From contig NZ_CP089981.1 of the NCBI RefSeq assembly GCF_021389975.1, forward strand, positions 4,427,501-4,491,500: a stretch of 64,000 nt of DNA, given 5' to 3'. Positions 1-8,056 of the stretch are shown here, piece by piece (the first letter of the stretch is position 1; the number at the start of each line of letters is the position of its first letter). Made by a program: the position numbers and the translations under genes. Source of the DNA: Fulvivirga ulvae. Lineage in GTDB: Bacteria > Bacteroidota > Bacteroidia > Cytophagales > Cyclobacteriaceae. The notes under the pieces were generated by a model. The model was not told where the DNA came from. It did no database searches and saw nothing but the letters and a program-made list of their open reading frames with translations.

Positions 1-12
1 TTTAGCTAAGGG

Positions 13-588
13 CTAAGCTGTTTCAGGGTAATATTTATTTTTGACGACATTACTGAGCCGGAAAAATAAGTAACCCATTAAAGTTCCTATAATCGCTCCG
101 GTGAGTATGTCGCCGGGATAATGAACCCCAAGGTAAATCCGCGAATAGGAGACAACAGCAGCCCAAATAAAGAGCCAGCCTATCCAGTGATACTTTTCCC
201 TGAAAAGCAGGTAAAGAAAAGTAGTGAGGGCAAATACATTACCCGCATGCGAAGAAGCAAAACCATACCGGCCTCCCGTATATCCATTAACGATGTGTAC
301 CAGGCCTTCCAGCTCAGGGTCTCTCGATGGGCGATAACGTTCAAAGAAAGGCTTCATCACGCCTGAAAGTATCTGGTCAGAGGCCGCTATGGCCAGGCCA
401 ATTCCCACCAGCCAGATAACTGCTTTCCATTTATATTCTTTAACGATCAGGTACAGTATCCAGGCATAGAAGGGAATCCATATCAGCTTATCTGAGATCC
501 AGTACATCACCTGATCCAACGCTTTCGTATGGAGTCCGTTCAGGAAAAGAAAAAGCTCCTTGTCAAGTTCTATGAGTGTTTCGAGCAT
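13..588 (-). CDS. PAP2-family membrane phosphatase
   Basis: A 191-residue membrane protein of the type 2 phosphatidic acid phosphatase superfamily, which removes phosphate from lipid phosphates such as undecaprenyl or phosphatidylglycerol phosphates at the inner membrane. Several hydrophobic segments are visible. The three family signatures occur in order: KPFFERYRP (the KxxxxxxRP motif), ASSHAGN (in place of the usual PSGH) and SRIYLGVHYPGD with the catalytic His and Asp. Length is typical for a stand-alone bacterial PAP2 enzyme. It lies 27 nt downstream of hemF on the same strand, so the two are probably co-transcribed. The substrate cannot be read from sequence; undecaprenyl pyrophosphate recycling is one possibility. 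Confidence 0.9.
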   Translation of the reverse strand: MLETLIELDKELFLFLNGLHTKALDQVMYWISDKLIWIPFYAWILYLIVKEYKWKAVIWLVGIGLAIAASDQILSGVMKPFFERYRPSRDPELEGLVHIVNGYTGGRYGFASSHAGNVFALTTFLYLLFREKYHWIGWLFIWAAVVSYSRIYLGVHYPGDILTGAIIGTLMGYLFFRLSNVVKNKYYPETA

Positions 589-615
589 GCTAATATAGTG
601 ATTGGTAATTCTGGT

Positions 616-1509
616 TTAAGCCCAGTTAATGTCTTTTTTCAAAAGCTCCAGAGTTTTTGCCTCTTCGGAATCATCCTCCGGTTTATGATCGTACAGCCAG
701 TTAGCCTGTGGTGGTAAGCTCATGAGTATAGACTCGGTACGGCCCCCTGTATCAAGCCCGAATTTTGTACCTTTGTCCCATACCAGGTTAAATTCCACAT
801 ACCTGCCTCGACGTATCATTTGCCACTGCTTCTCCCTTTCTCCATAGCTTATGCTTTTGTTTTTGTGCATAAAATAAGTATATATAGGAGCAAAGCTGCT
901 ACCGACCTCTTTTACAAAAGCGAACAGTTCTTCTTTTGATTTAGGCTGTTCAGCTCCGAGCCTGTCGAAAAATATTCCGCCAATACCCCTGGTTTCACTA
1001 CGGTGTTTGATGAAGAAGTAGTCATCAGCCCACTTTTTAAATTTGCCATAGTAGGAAGAATCATGGTTGTCACAGACCGATTTGAGCTTTTGATGGAAGT
1101 ATCTGGCATCTTCTTTATCTACATAATGTGGCGTTAGGTCGATGCCTCCGCCAAACCACCAGGTGCCGTTGGTCATTTCGAAATACCGTACGTTCATGTG
1201 GATTATCGGCACTCGTGGGTTTTGAGGATGTAAAACGATGGATACACCTGTGGCATAAAAACCGGTCTTTTCTAGCTTTAGTGCTTTGAGTATATTTTCG
1301 GGCGTCTCGCCATGTACAGCCGAAAAACCTACCCCACCTTTTTCAATAACTTCGCCATTGGCTATAGTCCGCGACCTTCCTCCTCCGCCTCCCTCACGTT
1401 CCCAAAAGTCTTCCCTGAATTTTGCCAAACCATCGGCTGTTTCAAGCTCTTTGCATATATTGTCCTGAAGGTTTTTAAACCAGTCTGTGATCTCATCTTT
1501 AGTTAGCAT
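616..1509 (-). CDS. hemF: Oxygen-dependent coproporphyrinogen III oxidase HemF
   Basis: Cytosolic enzyme converting coproporphyrinogen III to protoporphyrinogen IX with O2 in haem synthesis. The 297-residue length is normal. Family hallmarks are present: a Gly-rich segment followed by SRTIANG near residues 40-50, HMNVRYFE with the catalytic His and Arg, WWFGGGIDLTPHYVD, and KHRSETRGIGGIFFDRL; the C-terminal half carries YVEFNLVWDKGTKFGLDTGGR. It is the first gene of a minus-strand pair with the PAP2 phosphatase. A -7-like box (TATTTTTG read on the minus strand, 1514-1521) sits only a few nt before the ATG, which would give a very short leader. Presence of HemF implies an organism that makes haem under oxygen. 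Confidence 0.97.
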   Translation of the reverse strand: MLTKDEITDWFKNLQDNICKELETADGLAKFREDFWEREGGGGGRSRTIANGEVIEKGGVGFSAVHGETPENILKALKLEKTGFYATGVSIVLHPQNPRVPIIHMNVRYFEMTNGTWWFGGGIDLTPHYVDKEDARYFHQKLKSVCDNHDSSYYGKFKKWADDYFFIKHRSETRGIGGIFFDRLGAEQPKSKEELFAFVKEVGSSFAPIYTYFMHKNKSISYGEREKQWQMIRRGRYVEFNLVWDKGTKFGLDTGGRTESILMSLPPQANWLYDHKPEDDSEEAKTLELLKKDINWA

Positions 1510-1513
1510 CCGG

Positions 1514-1521
1514 CAAAAATA
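1514..1521 (-). promoter_or_regulatory. Candidate -7 promoter box of hemF
   Basis: Read on the minus strand, this is TATTTTTG, a perfect match to the Bacteroidota -7 element TAnnTTTG, ending 4 nt before the hemF ATG. No clear TTTG box is seen at the usual distance upstream, so support is partial. If used, the transcript would be nearly leaderless. Confidence 0.35.
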
Positions 1522-1647
1522 TTGAATCTATTTTATTTAACCTTTGTCTTTGGCCAGGTCTCTATTTCACTATTGATTTAAGTGGTGTAAATTCTAAAAT
1601 CACACAGGTCTTTTTTTATAAATTCCGTAAATTCGCAAACGATTGTA

Positions 1648-1667
1648 AAACAAACGATCGTTTGTTT
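1648..1667. promoter_or_regulatory. 20-bp perfect palindrome, probable operator
   Basis: A perfect 20-bp palindrome centred on CGATCG, with core CAAACGATCGTTTG and flanking AAA/TTT. It lies about 50 nt before the likely ATG (1717) of the E1 dehydrogenase, in the divergent hemF/E1 intergenic region. Its size and perfect dyad symmetry fit a dimeric repressor site, TetR-like by appearance. No regulator gene is adjacent. It also overlaps a possible TTG start (1666) for the downstream frame, which argues for the ATG at 1717 as the real start. Confidence 0.5.
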
Positions 1668-1716
1668 GGAGACAGACCCATTCAGAAATCTTAACAGAAG
1701 AAAAAAGTCAATATAT

Positions 1717-3819
1717 ATGCCCTCAACAAGAGAAGCTAAAGCCGAAAAGAAAGTTCAAAGACCGAAAGTAAACAGGGAGATCCTCCTTAAGGCCTACCAA
1801 CTAATGTGCACTTCCAAAAGGATGGCCGAAACCTATGACGAAAATAAGGAGGTATGCAGCAAGTATGTACATAGCACATCACGGGGACATGAAGCCATTC
1901 AACTTGCAGCAGGCATGCAGCTTCAAAGCTATGATTTTGCATCTCTCTACTATCGTGATGAGTCGGTGTTGTTAGGTATAGGTTTGCAACCTTACGAATT
2001 GATGCTTCAGTTAATGGGGAAGGCTGATGATCCTTTTTCAGGAGGACGTACCTATTATGGGCACCCGTCGTTGAAGCGGGATGGTTTCCCTGTCATACCC
2101 CATCAGAGTTCTGCCACTGGTATGCAGGCGATACCAGCTACAGGTATGGCTCATGGACTGAAATACCTTGAAAGCCAGGGACTTCTTGAAGGTAAGGACA
2201 AACCGGTGGTATTGTGCTCGTTAGGAGACGGCTCGGTTACGGAAGGAGAGGTTTCAGAGGCTTTCCAAATGGCTGTACTGAAAAAGCTGCCGATAGTATA
2301 CCTTGTTCAGGATAATGATTGGGGTATTTCGGCCACTGGTAAGGAAATGAGGACCATGGATGCCTATGAGTTCGCTGCCGGTTTTAAAGGTATGGAGCGG
2401 ATGAGAGTGAATGGCTCTGATTTTATTGATTCTTTCCTCGGTATGAAGAAAGCTTACCAGTATGCCAGAGATCGTAAAGGTCCCATATTGGTGCATGCCA
2501 AATGTCCGCTTTTGGGGCACCATACTTCTGGTGTCAGAAAGGAGTGGTACAGGGGAGATGAAGATCTTAAGCTTCATGCCCAGACTGATCCGCTACCAAT
2601 ACTGGAAAAATACCTGCTGGAGACAGGTGAAACCAAAAAGCATCTGAAAGAATTGGCTGATACGGCCCTTGATACGGTTGTCAGGGACTATGAATATGCA
2701 TTAAATTCTGCTGATCCTGATATCAATGATTTTGATAGCCATGAATTTGCGCAAACTCCGATAATCGAAGAAAAGGGCCTGCGGCGTCCTGAAGGTGCGG
2801 AGAAAGTTGTAATGGTTGATGCCGCCCTACATGCTGTGGATGACATTCTGAAGAACCATCCTGAAGCCTTGTTTTATGGACAAGACGTAGGAGGAACCCT
2901 CGGAGGGGTTTTTAGAGAAGCAGCTACCCTGGCACAGAAATATGGAGATGAAAGGATATTCAATACTCCTATACAAGAGGCCTATATTGTGGGGTCGACT
3001 GCCGGTATGTCGGCAGTGGGGGCAAAGGCCATTGTAGAAATACAGTTTGCCGATTATATCTGGCCAGGGATCAATCAATTGGTGGAGGAGTTGTCTAAAA
3101 GCTGCTACTTATCAAAGGGTAAGTTTCCTATTCAGTCATTAATCAGGGTGCCTATTGGGGCTTATGGAGGAGGAGGCCCTTACCATTCCGGTAGTATTGA
3201 GTCTACCTTGCTGAATATCAGAGGTATAAAAGTCGTTTATCCTTCAAATGCAGCTGATATGAAAGGACTTATGAAAGCAGCCTTTCATGATCCGAACCCG
3301 GTAGTGATGCTTGAACATAAAGGATTATACTGGTCTAAAGTACCTGGGACCGGTGATGCAAAAACACATGAGCCTGACAAGGATTATATTATTCCTTTAG
3401 GTAAAGCTAATAAAGTGTTACTAGCAGATGAGAGAAAAGTTGCTAATGGAGAATCTGCAGTTGTAATTACTTATGGCATGGGTGTCTACTGGGCCAAAGC
3501 TGCATCTAAAAAATATGAGGGCAGGATTGAAATCCTTGACCTGAGAACCCTTAATCCTCTTGATTGGGAAGCCGTTGAATCTTGTGTTAAGGAGCATAGC
3601 CGGGTCCTGGTGCTAACGGAAGAGCCACTTATGAACTCTTTTGCTGAGTCGTTGGCAGGAAGAATCTCCAAAGAGTGTTTTGAGTACCTGGATGCTCCCG
3701 TGCAGACACTAGGAGCTGCTAATTTGCCAGCCATACCATTAAATGTAGATCTTGAAAAGCAAATGTTACCTAATGCTGATAAAGTAGCCGATGTGCTGGA
3801 AACATTGCTCAGCTATTAA
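1717..3819 (+). CDS. 2-oxoacid (branched-chain) dehydrogenase E1, alpha-beta fusion
   Basis: Thiamine-diphosphate-dependent E1 component, probably 2-oxoisovalerate dehydrogenase, carrying alpha and beta subunits in one chain. It decarboxylates branched-chain 2-oxoacids and hands the acyl group to a lipoyl E2, feeding synthesis of branched fatty acids. From the ATG at 1717 it is 700 residues. The alpha half has the ThDP motif GDG at 170-172 ending at N200. The beta half starts near residue 365 with YGQDVGG and continues with FNTPIQEA, EIQFADYIWPGINQ and GGGPYHS. A frame extension to TTG 1666 exists but overlaps the palindromic operator, so I prefer the ATG. Such fusions are usual in Bacteroidota. 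No E2 or E3 gene is in the window. Confidence 0.9.
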   Translation: MPSTREAKAEKKVQRPKVNREILLKAYQLMCTSKRMAETYDENKEVCSKYVHSTSRGHEAIQLAAGMQLQSYDFASLYYRDESVLLGIGLQPYELMLQLMGKADDPFSGGRTYYGHPSLKRDGFPVIPHQSSATGMQAIPATGMAHGLKYLESQGLLEGKDKPVVLCSLGDGSVTEGEVSEAFQMAVLKKLPIVYLVQDNDWGISATGKEMRTMDAYEFAAGFKGMERMRVNGSDFIDSFLGMKKAYQYARDRKGPILVHAKCPLLGHHTSGVRKEWYRGDEDLKLHAQTDPLPILEKYLLETGETKKHLKELADTALDTVVRDYEYALNSADPDINDFDSHEFAQTPIIEEKGLRRPEGAEKVVMVDAALHAVDDILKNHPEALFYGQDVGGTLGGVFREAATLAQKYGDERIFNTPIQEAYIVGSTAGMSAVGAKAIVEIQFADYIWPGINQLVEELSKSCYLSKGKFPIQSLIRVPIGAYGGGGPYHSGSIESTLLNIRGIKVVYPSNAADMKGLMKAAFHDPNPVVMLEHKGLYWSKVPGTGDAKTHEPDKDYIIPLGKANKVLLADERKVANGESAVVITYGMGVYWAKAASKKYEGRIEILDLRTLNPLDWEAVESCVKEHSRVLVLTEEPLMNSFAESLAGRISKECFEYLDAPVQTLGAANLPAIPLNVDLEKQMLPNADKVADVLETLLSY

Positions 3820-3847
3820 CTGGATTTTATTATAAAAGATAAAGATG

Positions 3848-3885
3848 CTAAAGGGTGCTTAGGTTGATTCAGAAGCACCCTTTAG
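3848..3885. terminator. Hairpin terminator after the E1 gene
   Basis: A perfect 13-bp inverted repeat (CTAAAGGGTGCTT at 3848-3860 and its complement at 3873-3885) with a 12-nt loop, 29 nt after the E1 stop codon and followed by TATTT. It probably ends E1 transcription. Confidence 0.7.
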
Positions 3886-3971
3886 TATTTACAGGCTGAA
3901 TTAATGCCTGTACGAAAACTAATTGTTCTCTTTGCAATGCAGGGGTTGAGTGCTTTAAAAACATCTTGAAA

Positions 3972-4003
3972 TGTCAGAAATTCAATCTACTGAATTTCTG
4001 ACA
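3972..4003 (-). terminator. Hairpin terminator after the TamL-like gene
   Basis: A perfect 13-bp inverted repeat (TGTCAGAAATTCA at 3972-3984 and its complement at 3991-4003) with a 6-nt loop, lying 10 nt beyond the stop codon of the minus-strand porin gene. With the hairpin at 3848-3885 it separates two convergent units. Confidence 0.65.
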
Positions 4004-4013
4004 CTTGATAAGG

Positions 4014-6449
4014 TTAGAAAGGATATCCGATACCAATGTTAAACACAACTGATTCCGCAGCACTTGGCGTGAAAGGAGGGTCATAATACCCTTTTGACAG
4101 GATAAAACGTTTTTCTTCCGACCTTGCCGGGTCGTAGATTTTAAGCCCTGCATCGAGTCTGAGTACCAGGAACGAAAAATCAAAGCGGAGGCCAAGGCCG
4201 GCACCCACGGCTATTTCTTTATAAAAACGATCAAATTTGAATTGGGAGCCTTCTCGCGAAGGATCTTCCTGTATGGTCCAGATATTTCCAAAATCAACAA
4301 ACGCCGCATAGTCTATGAACCCGATAAGGTTTTTTCTTAGTTCTAGGCTTCCTTCAAGTAGTATTTCTCCCTGTTGTTCAAAGTTATAACTAACACGTAC
4401 TTTGCCATCCGCAGAGTCAAGCGGTGTATATGATCCCGGGCCCAGCCGTCTGGGCCTCCATGCTCTGATCCCATTGCTACCTCCGGCAAAGAAGTATTTT
4501 TCATAGGGCAATATTCTATTGTCGCTGTAGGGTTTGGCTATGCCGGCATTAATCCTGTAGGCTATGGTGGTATTCTTATTGGCAGGATGTATCTTTCTGT
4601 AGTCTATATTGAACTTAATATACTTGTAGTACTCCAGGTTTTCATTTTCAAGCGTTTCTGTACCTATAAAATTAAGGGAAGTACCCCCGCTTTCTATGTA
4701 TGTGCGGAAAAAGGATGAGTTGGTGAAATTAAGCCCGTAGCTGTTGAAATTCCATGTGGCACTGAGACTCATGCTGCTTACAAAGGAGGGTTTAAACGTG
4801 TTGATGAGCCTGTTTCCGTTTCTTTCCAGAGCCAGTAGTGTACCCAGAAAGGCTGAGTCCAGGTTAGAGTTGATAATACTCACATCGGTTGCTGTAAAGC
4901 TGAATAATCCCCGGTTCTCATTTTGCCATGAGTAAGTATTTGAAAAATTGGTGTTTTTCCTAACGTATTCAGGCCTGTCTGTATAGGTATAGCCTGCCAG
5001 TAACCGTGTTTTAGGATTTACCCTCCCCAGCTTTTCTTTTGCCCTGGTACTCAAAGGCAGTACGAACTGTGGAAATGTAAGGGTAGCATTAATCCCGGCC
5101 TCTACACTGGTGTACACATCATTTACTTCGGTAGCTGGGGCTACTCCTTCAATACCGATCCGCCCGTTAACTTCAAATATTTCCAGGCCTTTGAATACGT
5201 TTCTTTTCTTAAATGAAAGATTGTAAAATGGCCCTGGAAACCCCTGAGTTACATTGATACCAACTTCATTGGTCCATTGGTAGCGGTTCAAAGGGCTAGT
5301 AAATATGTTGGCTATAAGCTTACCCCCTGATGAATCATAATGAATATTAATGAAACGAAAATGGTCAAGGTTGGCCAGTTGTCGCTGCGTACTGAAAGTA
5401 TTCGATTTACTATAAACACTATCTTTTTTGATGAAAACCCTTCTGTTGAGGATTTTTTCATTGTATTGATAATTATGGTAGCGGTAGGTAATACCCCTGT
5501 ATTCCTTTTCCGTTCTCAGTGAGTCAGGTATGAGGCTTACATCTGCATCGGTAGTGAAGTTAACAGCGCCAACAGTAAAAACTTTATGATAACCCCGTTT
5601 CGAAGGTTTATTGATTACAGTTTGAATAGCTATCTTTTTATCACCTATTAGAGCGGTATCTACATTGAATTCTACATATTGTCGGCTAAAGTCAAAATAT
5701 CCGTTATCTTTTAACAACAGATCAATTCTTTCCCTTTCCTTTGTTAAGTTATTTTGTTCATAATTCTCACCTTCCACCAGATAACTTTTATCCTTATTTT
5801 TCTCCAGTACTTTGCTTATTGTGCTGTCACCGGTTTGAGTGAAGAGGGTATCAATCCTGTATGGTTCTCCCTGATCCAGTAAATAGGTTATAGAAAGGCG
5901 CTTGTCTGCAATGTCAATGGCAGAATCTACTTTTGCCTGGAAATAGCCTTTGGAGTTTAGGTAAAGTTTCAGTCTTCCCATTGTTTGTTCAGCCAGGGAG
6001 GAATCAAATACAGCAATAGGTTCTCCCCATCGCATGAGTACATTGCCTTCCTGAATGGTTCTGTTGATCTTGGCTATTTTCTTTCTTTTTTTTCTTTCAT
6101 ACCGTTCAACCTTTTTCTTTTTATCTTTTGTCTTGGCAAGGGCTATTTTTGAATTCCATTTGGCTCTTACAGCTTCGCGTCTGGCCTCGTAGGCTGCAAT
6201 ATCATAGTTGTCCAGACCCCAATAGTAGAACCATACATAAGGAGAGAAAGGGATGATGGGAAATTGTCTGTTGGGCTCCTGCGCATATAGCTGGTCAAGT
6301 TCTTCTTTATCCAGGTTCTTGGCACCTTTTATTTTCTGTTTATACAACAATTTTTCACCATCTTTCAGATATTTGGTACCCAGACACCCTGAAGTGACTA
6401 CACCAACAACTAAAAAAAATACTAGGTACAGGGCTATCCTCAAACTCAA
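4014..6449 (-). CDS. TamA/BamA-family outer-membrane lipoprotein (TamL-like)
   Basis: An 811-residue Omp85-superfamily protein, probably the lipid-anchored TamA relative of Bacteroidota (TamL). The N-terminus is a lipoprotein signal peptide with Cys22 in TSGC. A Lys/Arg-rich linker (about residues 100-135) leads into POTRA-like repeats, for example the segment ending in LNSKGYFQAKVDS and another around LLKDNGYFDFSRQYVEFN. The C-terminal half is a 16-strand-type surface antigen (D15) barrel. It includes the conserved block FFAGGSNGIRAWRPRRLGPG and ends in a terminal Phe (IGYPF), the outer-membrane assembly signal. It likely helps insert or shape outer-membrane proteins or envelope. The start codon lies 9 nt from the divergent methyltransferase start, so its promoter must lie inside that neighbour. 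Confidence 0.9.
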   Translation of the reverse strand: MSLRIALYLVFFLVVGVVTSGCLGTKYLKDGEKLLYKQKIKGAKNLDKEELDQLYAQEPNRQFPIIPFSPYVWFYYWGLDNYDIAAYEARREAVRAKWNSKIALAKTKDKKKKVERYERKKRKKIAKINRTIQEGNVLMRWGEPIAVFDSSLAEQTMGRLKLYLNSKGYFQAKVDSAIDIADKRLSITYLLDQGEPYRIDTLFTQTGDSTISKVLEKNKDKSYLVEGENYEQNNLTKERERIDLLLKDNGYFDFSRQYVEFNVDTALIGDKKIAIQTVINKPSKRGYHKVFTVGAVNFTTDADVSLIPDSLRTEKEYRGITYRYHNYQYNEKILNRRVFIKKDSVYSKSNTFSTQRQLANLDHFRFINIHYDSSGGKLIANIFTSPLNRYQWTNEVGINVTQGFPGPFYNLSFKKRNVFKGLEIFEVNGRIGIEGVAPATEVNDVYTSVEAGINATLTFPQFVLPLSTRAKEKLGRVNPKTRLLAGYTYTDRPEYVRKNTNFSNTYSWQNENRGLFSFTATDVSIINSNLDSAFLGTLLALERNGNRLINTFKPSFVSSMSLSATWNFNSYGLNFTNSSFFRTYIESGGTSLNFIGTETLENENLEYYKYIKFNIDYRKIHPANKNTTIAYRINAGIAKPYSDNRILPYEKYFFAGGSNGIRAWRPRRLGPGSYTPLDSADGKVRVSYNFEQQGEILLEGSLELRKNLIGFIDYAAFVDFGNIWTIQEDPSREGSQFKFDRFYKEIAVGAGLGLRFDFSFLVLRLDAGLKIYDPARSEEKRFILSKGYYDPPFTPSAAESVVFNIGIGYPF

Positions 6450-6458
6450 ACGCTAATT

Positions 6459-7229
6459 ATGGTATCGAAAAGTAATGCGAAGTTCATCAAATCACTGCAA
6501 TTAAAGAAATACAGGAAACAAGAACAATGCTTTTTGGTAGAGGGGGCAAAAAGTGTGCTTGAAGTATTAAATTCTGGTTATGAAATAAAGCAACTGATTG
6601 CTACGGAGGAGTTTATCAATAGTATTGCCGTGTTGGATCGCAATGATTTTGAAATTATTGCTACTTCAGCAAAACAACTAGGGGCCCTGGGAACATTAAA
6701 AACCAATGATGCAGCCATTGCAGTGGTTCGTATAAAGGCTCGGAAGGAAATAGAATTGTACTCAAATACCTGGATACTTGCTCTTGACGATATCAATGAC
6801 CCGGGTAACCTGGGGACTATTTTGCGCATCGCTGACTGGTATGGGATCAAAGAGGTTGTGGCTTCAGTTCAGACCGCTGATTTTTATAATCCGAAGGTAA
6901 TTGCTTCCTCAAAGGGATCATTCTGCAGAGTAGATATGTTTTATGAAGATCTGCCTGAATTTTTAAGTAAAGTTGAGTTGCCAATATATGGTGCACTGAT
7001 GGAAGGAGAGGACGTTCATAGTACTCAATTTGGGCAGGGAGGGATACTGGTGATGGGAAATGAAGCTAATGGTATTTCCGGACAGGTTTTAAGTAAGGTA
7101 AGCAGGAAAATAACAATACCCCGTTATGGTAAGGCAGAGTCTTTAAATGTGGCTATGGCTACAGCCATTATTTGTGATAATATCAGGAGAAGCCACCAGG
7201 CTCCTCCTGAATTAGTTAGCCACAACTAA
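6459..7229 (+). CDS. SpoU/TrmH-family RNA 2'-O-methyltransferase
   Basis: A 256-residue SPOUT enzyme that transfers methyl from S-adenosylmethionine to a ribose 2'-OH in rRNA or tRNA. An N-terminal substrate-binding domain (about 1-95, with FLVEGAKSVLEVL) precedes the trefoil-knot domain. Its three motifs are visible: NDPGNLGTILRIADW (motif 1), MGNEANGIS (motif 2) and IPRYGKAESLNVAMATAI (motif 3). The Asn-Arg pair in motif 1 and the Ser-Asn in motif 3 are the expected catalytic and cofactor residues. It is divergent from the TamL-like gene and overlaps the YfiR-like gene tail to tail by 4 nt. The target nucleotide cannot be assigned; TsnR/RlmB-like is the nearest guess. Confidence 0.93.
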   Translation: MVSKSNAKFIKSLQLKKYRKQEQCFLVEGAKSVLEVLNSGYEIKQLIATEEFINSIAVLDRNDFEIIATSAKQLGALGTLKTNDAAIAVVRIKARKEIELYSNTWILALDDINDPGNLGTILRIADWYGIKEVVASVQTADFYNPKVIASSKGSFCRVDMFYEDLPEFLSKVELPIYGALMEGEDVHSTQFGQGGILVMGNEANGISGQVLSKVSRKITIPRYGKAESLNVAMATAIICDNIRRSHQAPPELVSHN

Positions 7230-7765
7230 ACTTCAATACCCATTTCCGTGAGTTTTGAAGATATTTTTAATGCTGATTTTTCAACAACTTTCTTGTTGAT
7301 CTCAAATCTTAGTTTGCCGTCAATTGTGATGAGATTGATGGCGCTGCCACGTTTGCATAACCCTTCTTTTTCCGTAATGATTAATACCTTTTGACCATTG
7401 CTGCTATAAGCTTCAAACTCGGCACTGCTTTCATTGGGAATAAAGAGAATATCCGAGTGTTTTGTGGCTTCTCCTATTGTTGAAAATGATTTGATAACGA
7501 TCTTTTTATTTGAACTGGAGCGGTCAGAGGCTATTTCATTAAACAGGTTGATCATTTCCTGGTTATCAGATAATATCCCGATAACAAGCTCTTCGCTGGC
7601 TTCAGGCCATTGGATATACTTGATCATCGAAAAGATTACAAGTCCTTTAATACGATCTTCTTTTGCGTTTCTTTCTTTTGTGGTAAGAGCGTTTGCATTT
7701 AAACTGGCTACGACGAACAGTACTAGCGTCATATAAGCAGAGATGTTGGTTTGGATAGATTTCAT
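7226..7765 (-). CDS. YfiR-like (DUF4154) periplasmic protein
   Basis: A 179-residue exported protein with an N-terminal signal peptide (about residues 1-27). It resembles the YfiR/DUF4154 family: an early IKGLVIFSMIKYIQWP segment, then VIGILSD, a mid segment around HSDILFIPNESS, and a C-terminal INLITIDGKLRFEINKKVVEKSALKISSKL block. In Pseudomonas YfiR restrains a periplasm-sensing diguanylate cyclase. In Bacteroidota, similar proteins are often of unknown role or next to histidine kinases. No cyclase lies nearby, so only the family is called, not the signalling function. It is downstream of smc on the same strand after 246 nt. Confidence 0.75.
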   Translation of the reverse strand: MKSIQTNISAYMTLVLFVVASLNANALTTKERNAKEDRIKGLVIFSMIKYIQWPEASEELVIGILSDNQEMINLFNEIASDRSSSNKKIVIKSFSTIGEATKHSDILFIPNESSAEFEAYSSNGQKVLIITEKEGLCKRGSAINLITIDGKLRFEINKKVVEKSALKISSKLTEMGIEV

Positions 7766-7777
7766 TTGATATAATGT

Positions 7778-8056
7778 TTGGTTGAAAATGATATATCAAA
7801 TTTGGCATCTAAAAAGGCCATTTCTATCAGGGAATTTCTGAATGTTAAATTTCAGGGAAACTCCTTTCAAAAAGTAAGCCTGGGGCAAATTTTCGATACT
7901 TTACCGGAACATATTAATCTGCTAACAGACGCTCCGGCATCAATCTCAGGGTTCACCCCGAGATCGGTTCTGCAAAAATTGATGATAAATGAAAGAGTAT
8001 ACTCATGGATACTACTGATCTGCCAGCTCCCGCAGGTCAACAGGCACCACTCTTGA
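7778..8056 (+). CDS. Doubtful 92-codon frame between yfiR-like gene and smc
   Basis: An open frame that fills the 246-nt gap between the YfiR-like gene and the 3' end of smc and runs 45 nt into smc on the opposite strand. It has only a TTG start and no in-frame ATG until codon 69, no signal peptide and no motif I recognise. The composition (for example ISIREFLNVKFQG and GQIFDTLPEHINLL) looks protein-like, so it may be a small gene or the decayed remains of one. Chance openness is equally possible. Confidence 0.2.
   Translation: MVENDISNLASKKAISIREFLNVKFQGNSFQKVSLGQIFDTLPEHINLLTDAPASISGFTPRSVLQKLMINERVYSWILLICQLPQVNRHHS

Noticed and set aside
1666..1716. TTG start extending the E1 dehydrogenase by 17 residues
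   Set aside because: It lies at the edge of the perfect 20-bp palindrome and adds residues atypical for the family; ATG 1717 is preferred.
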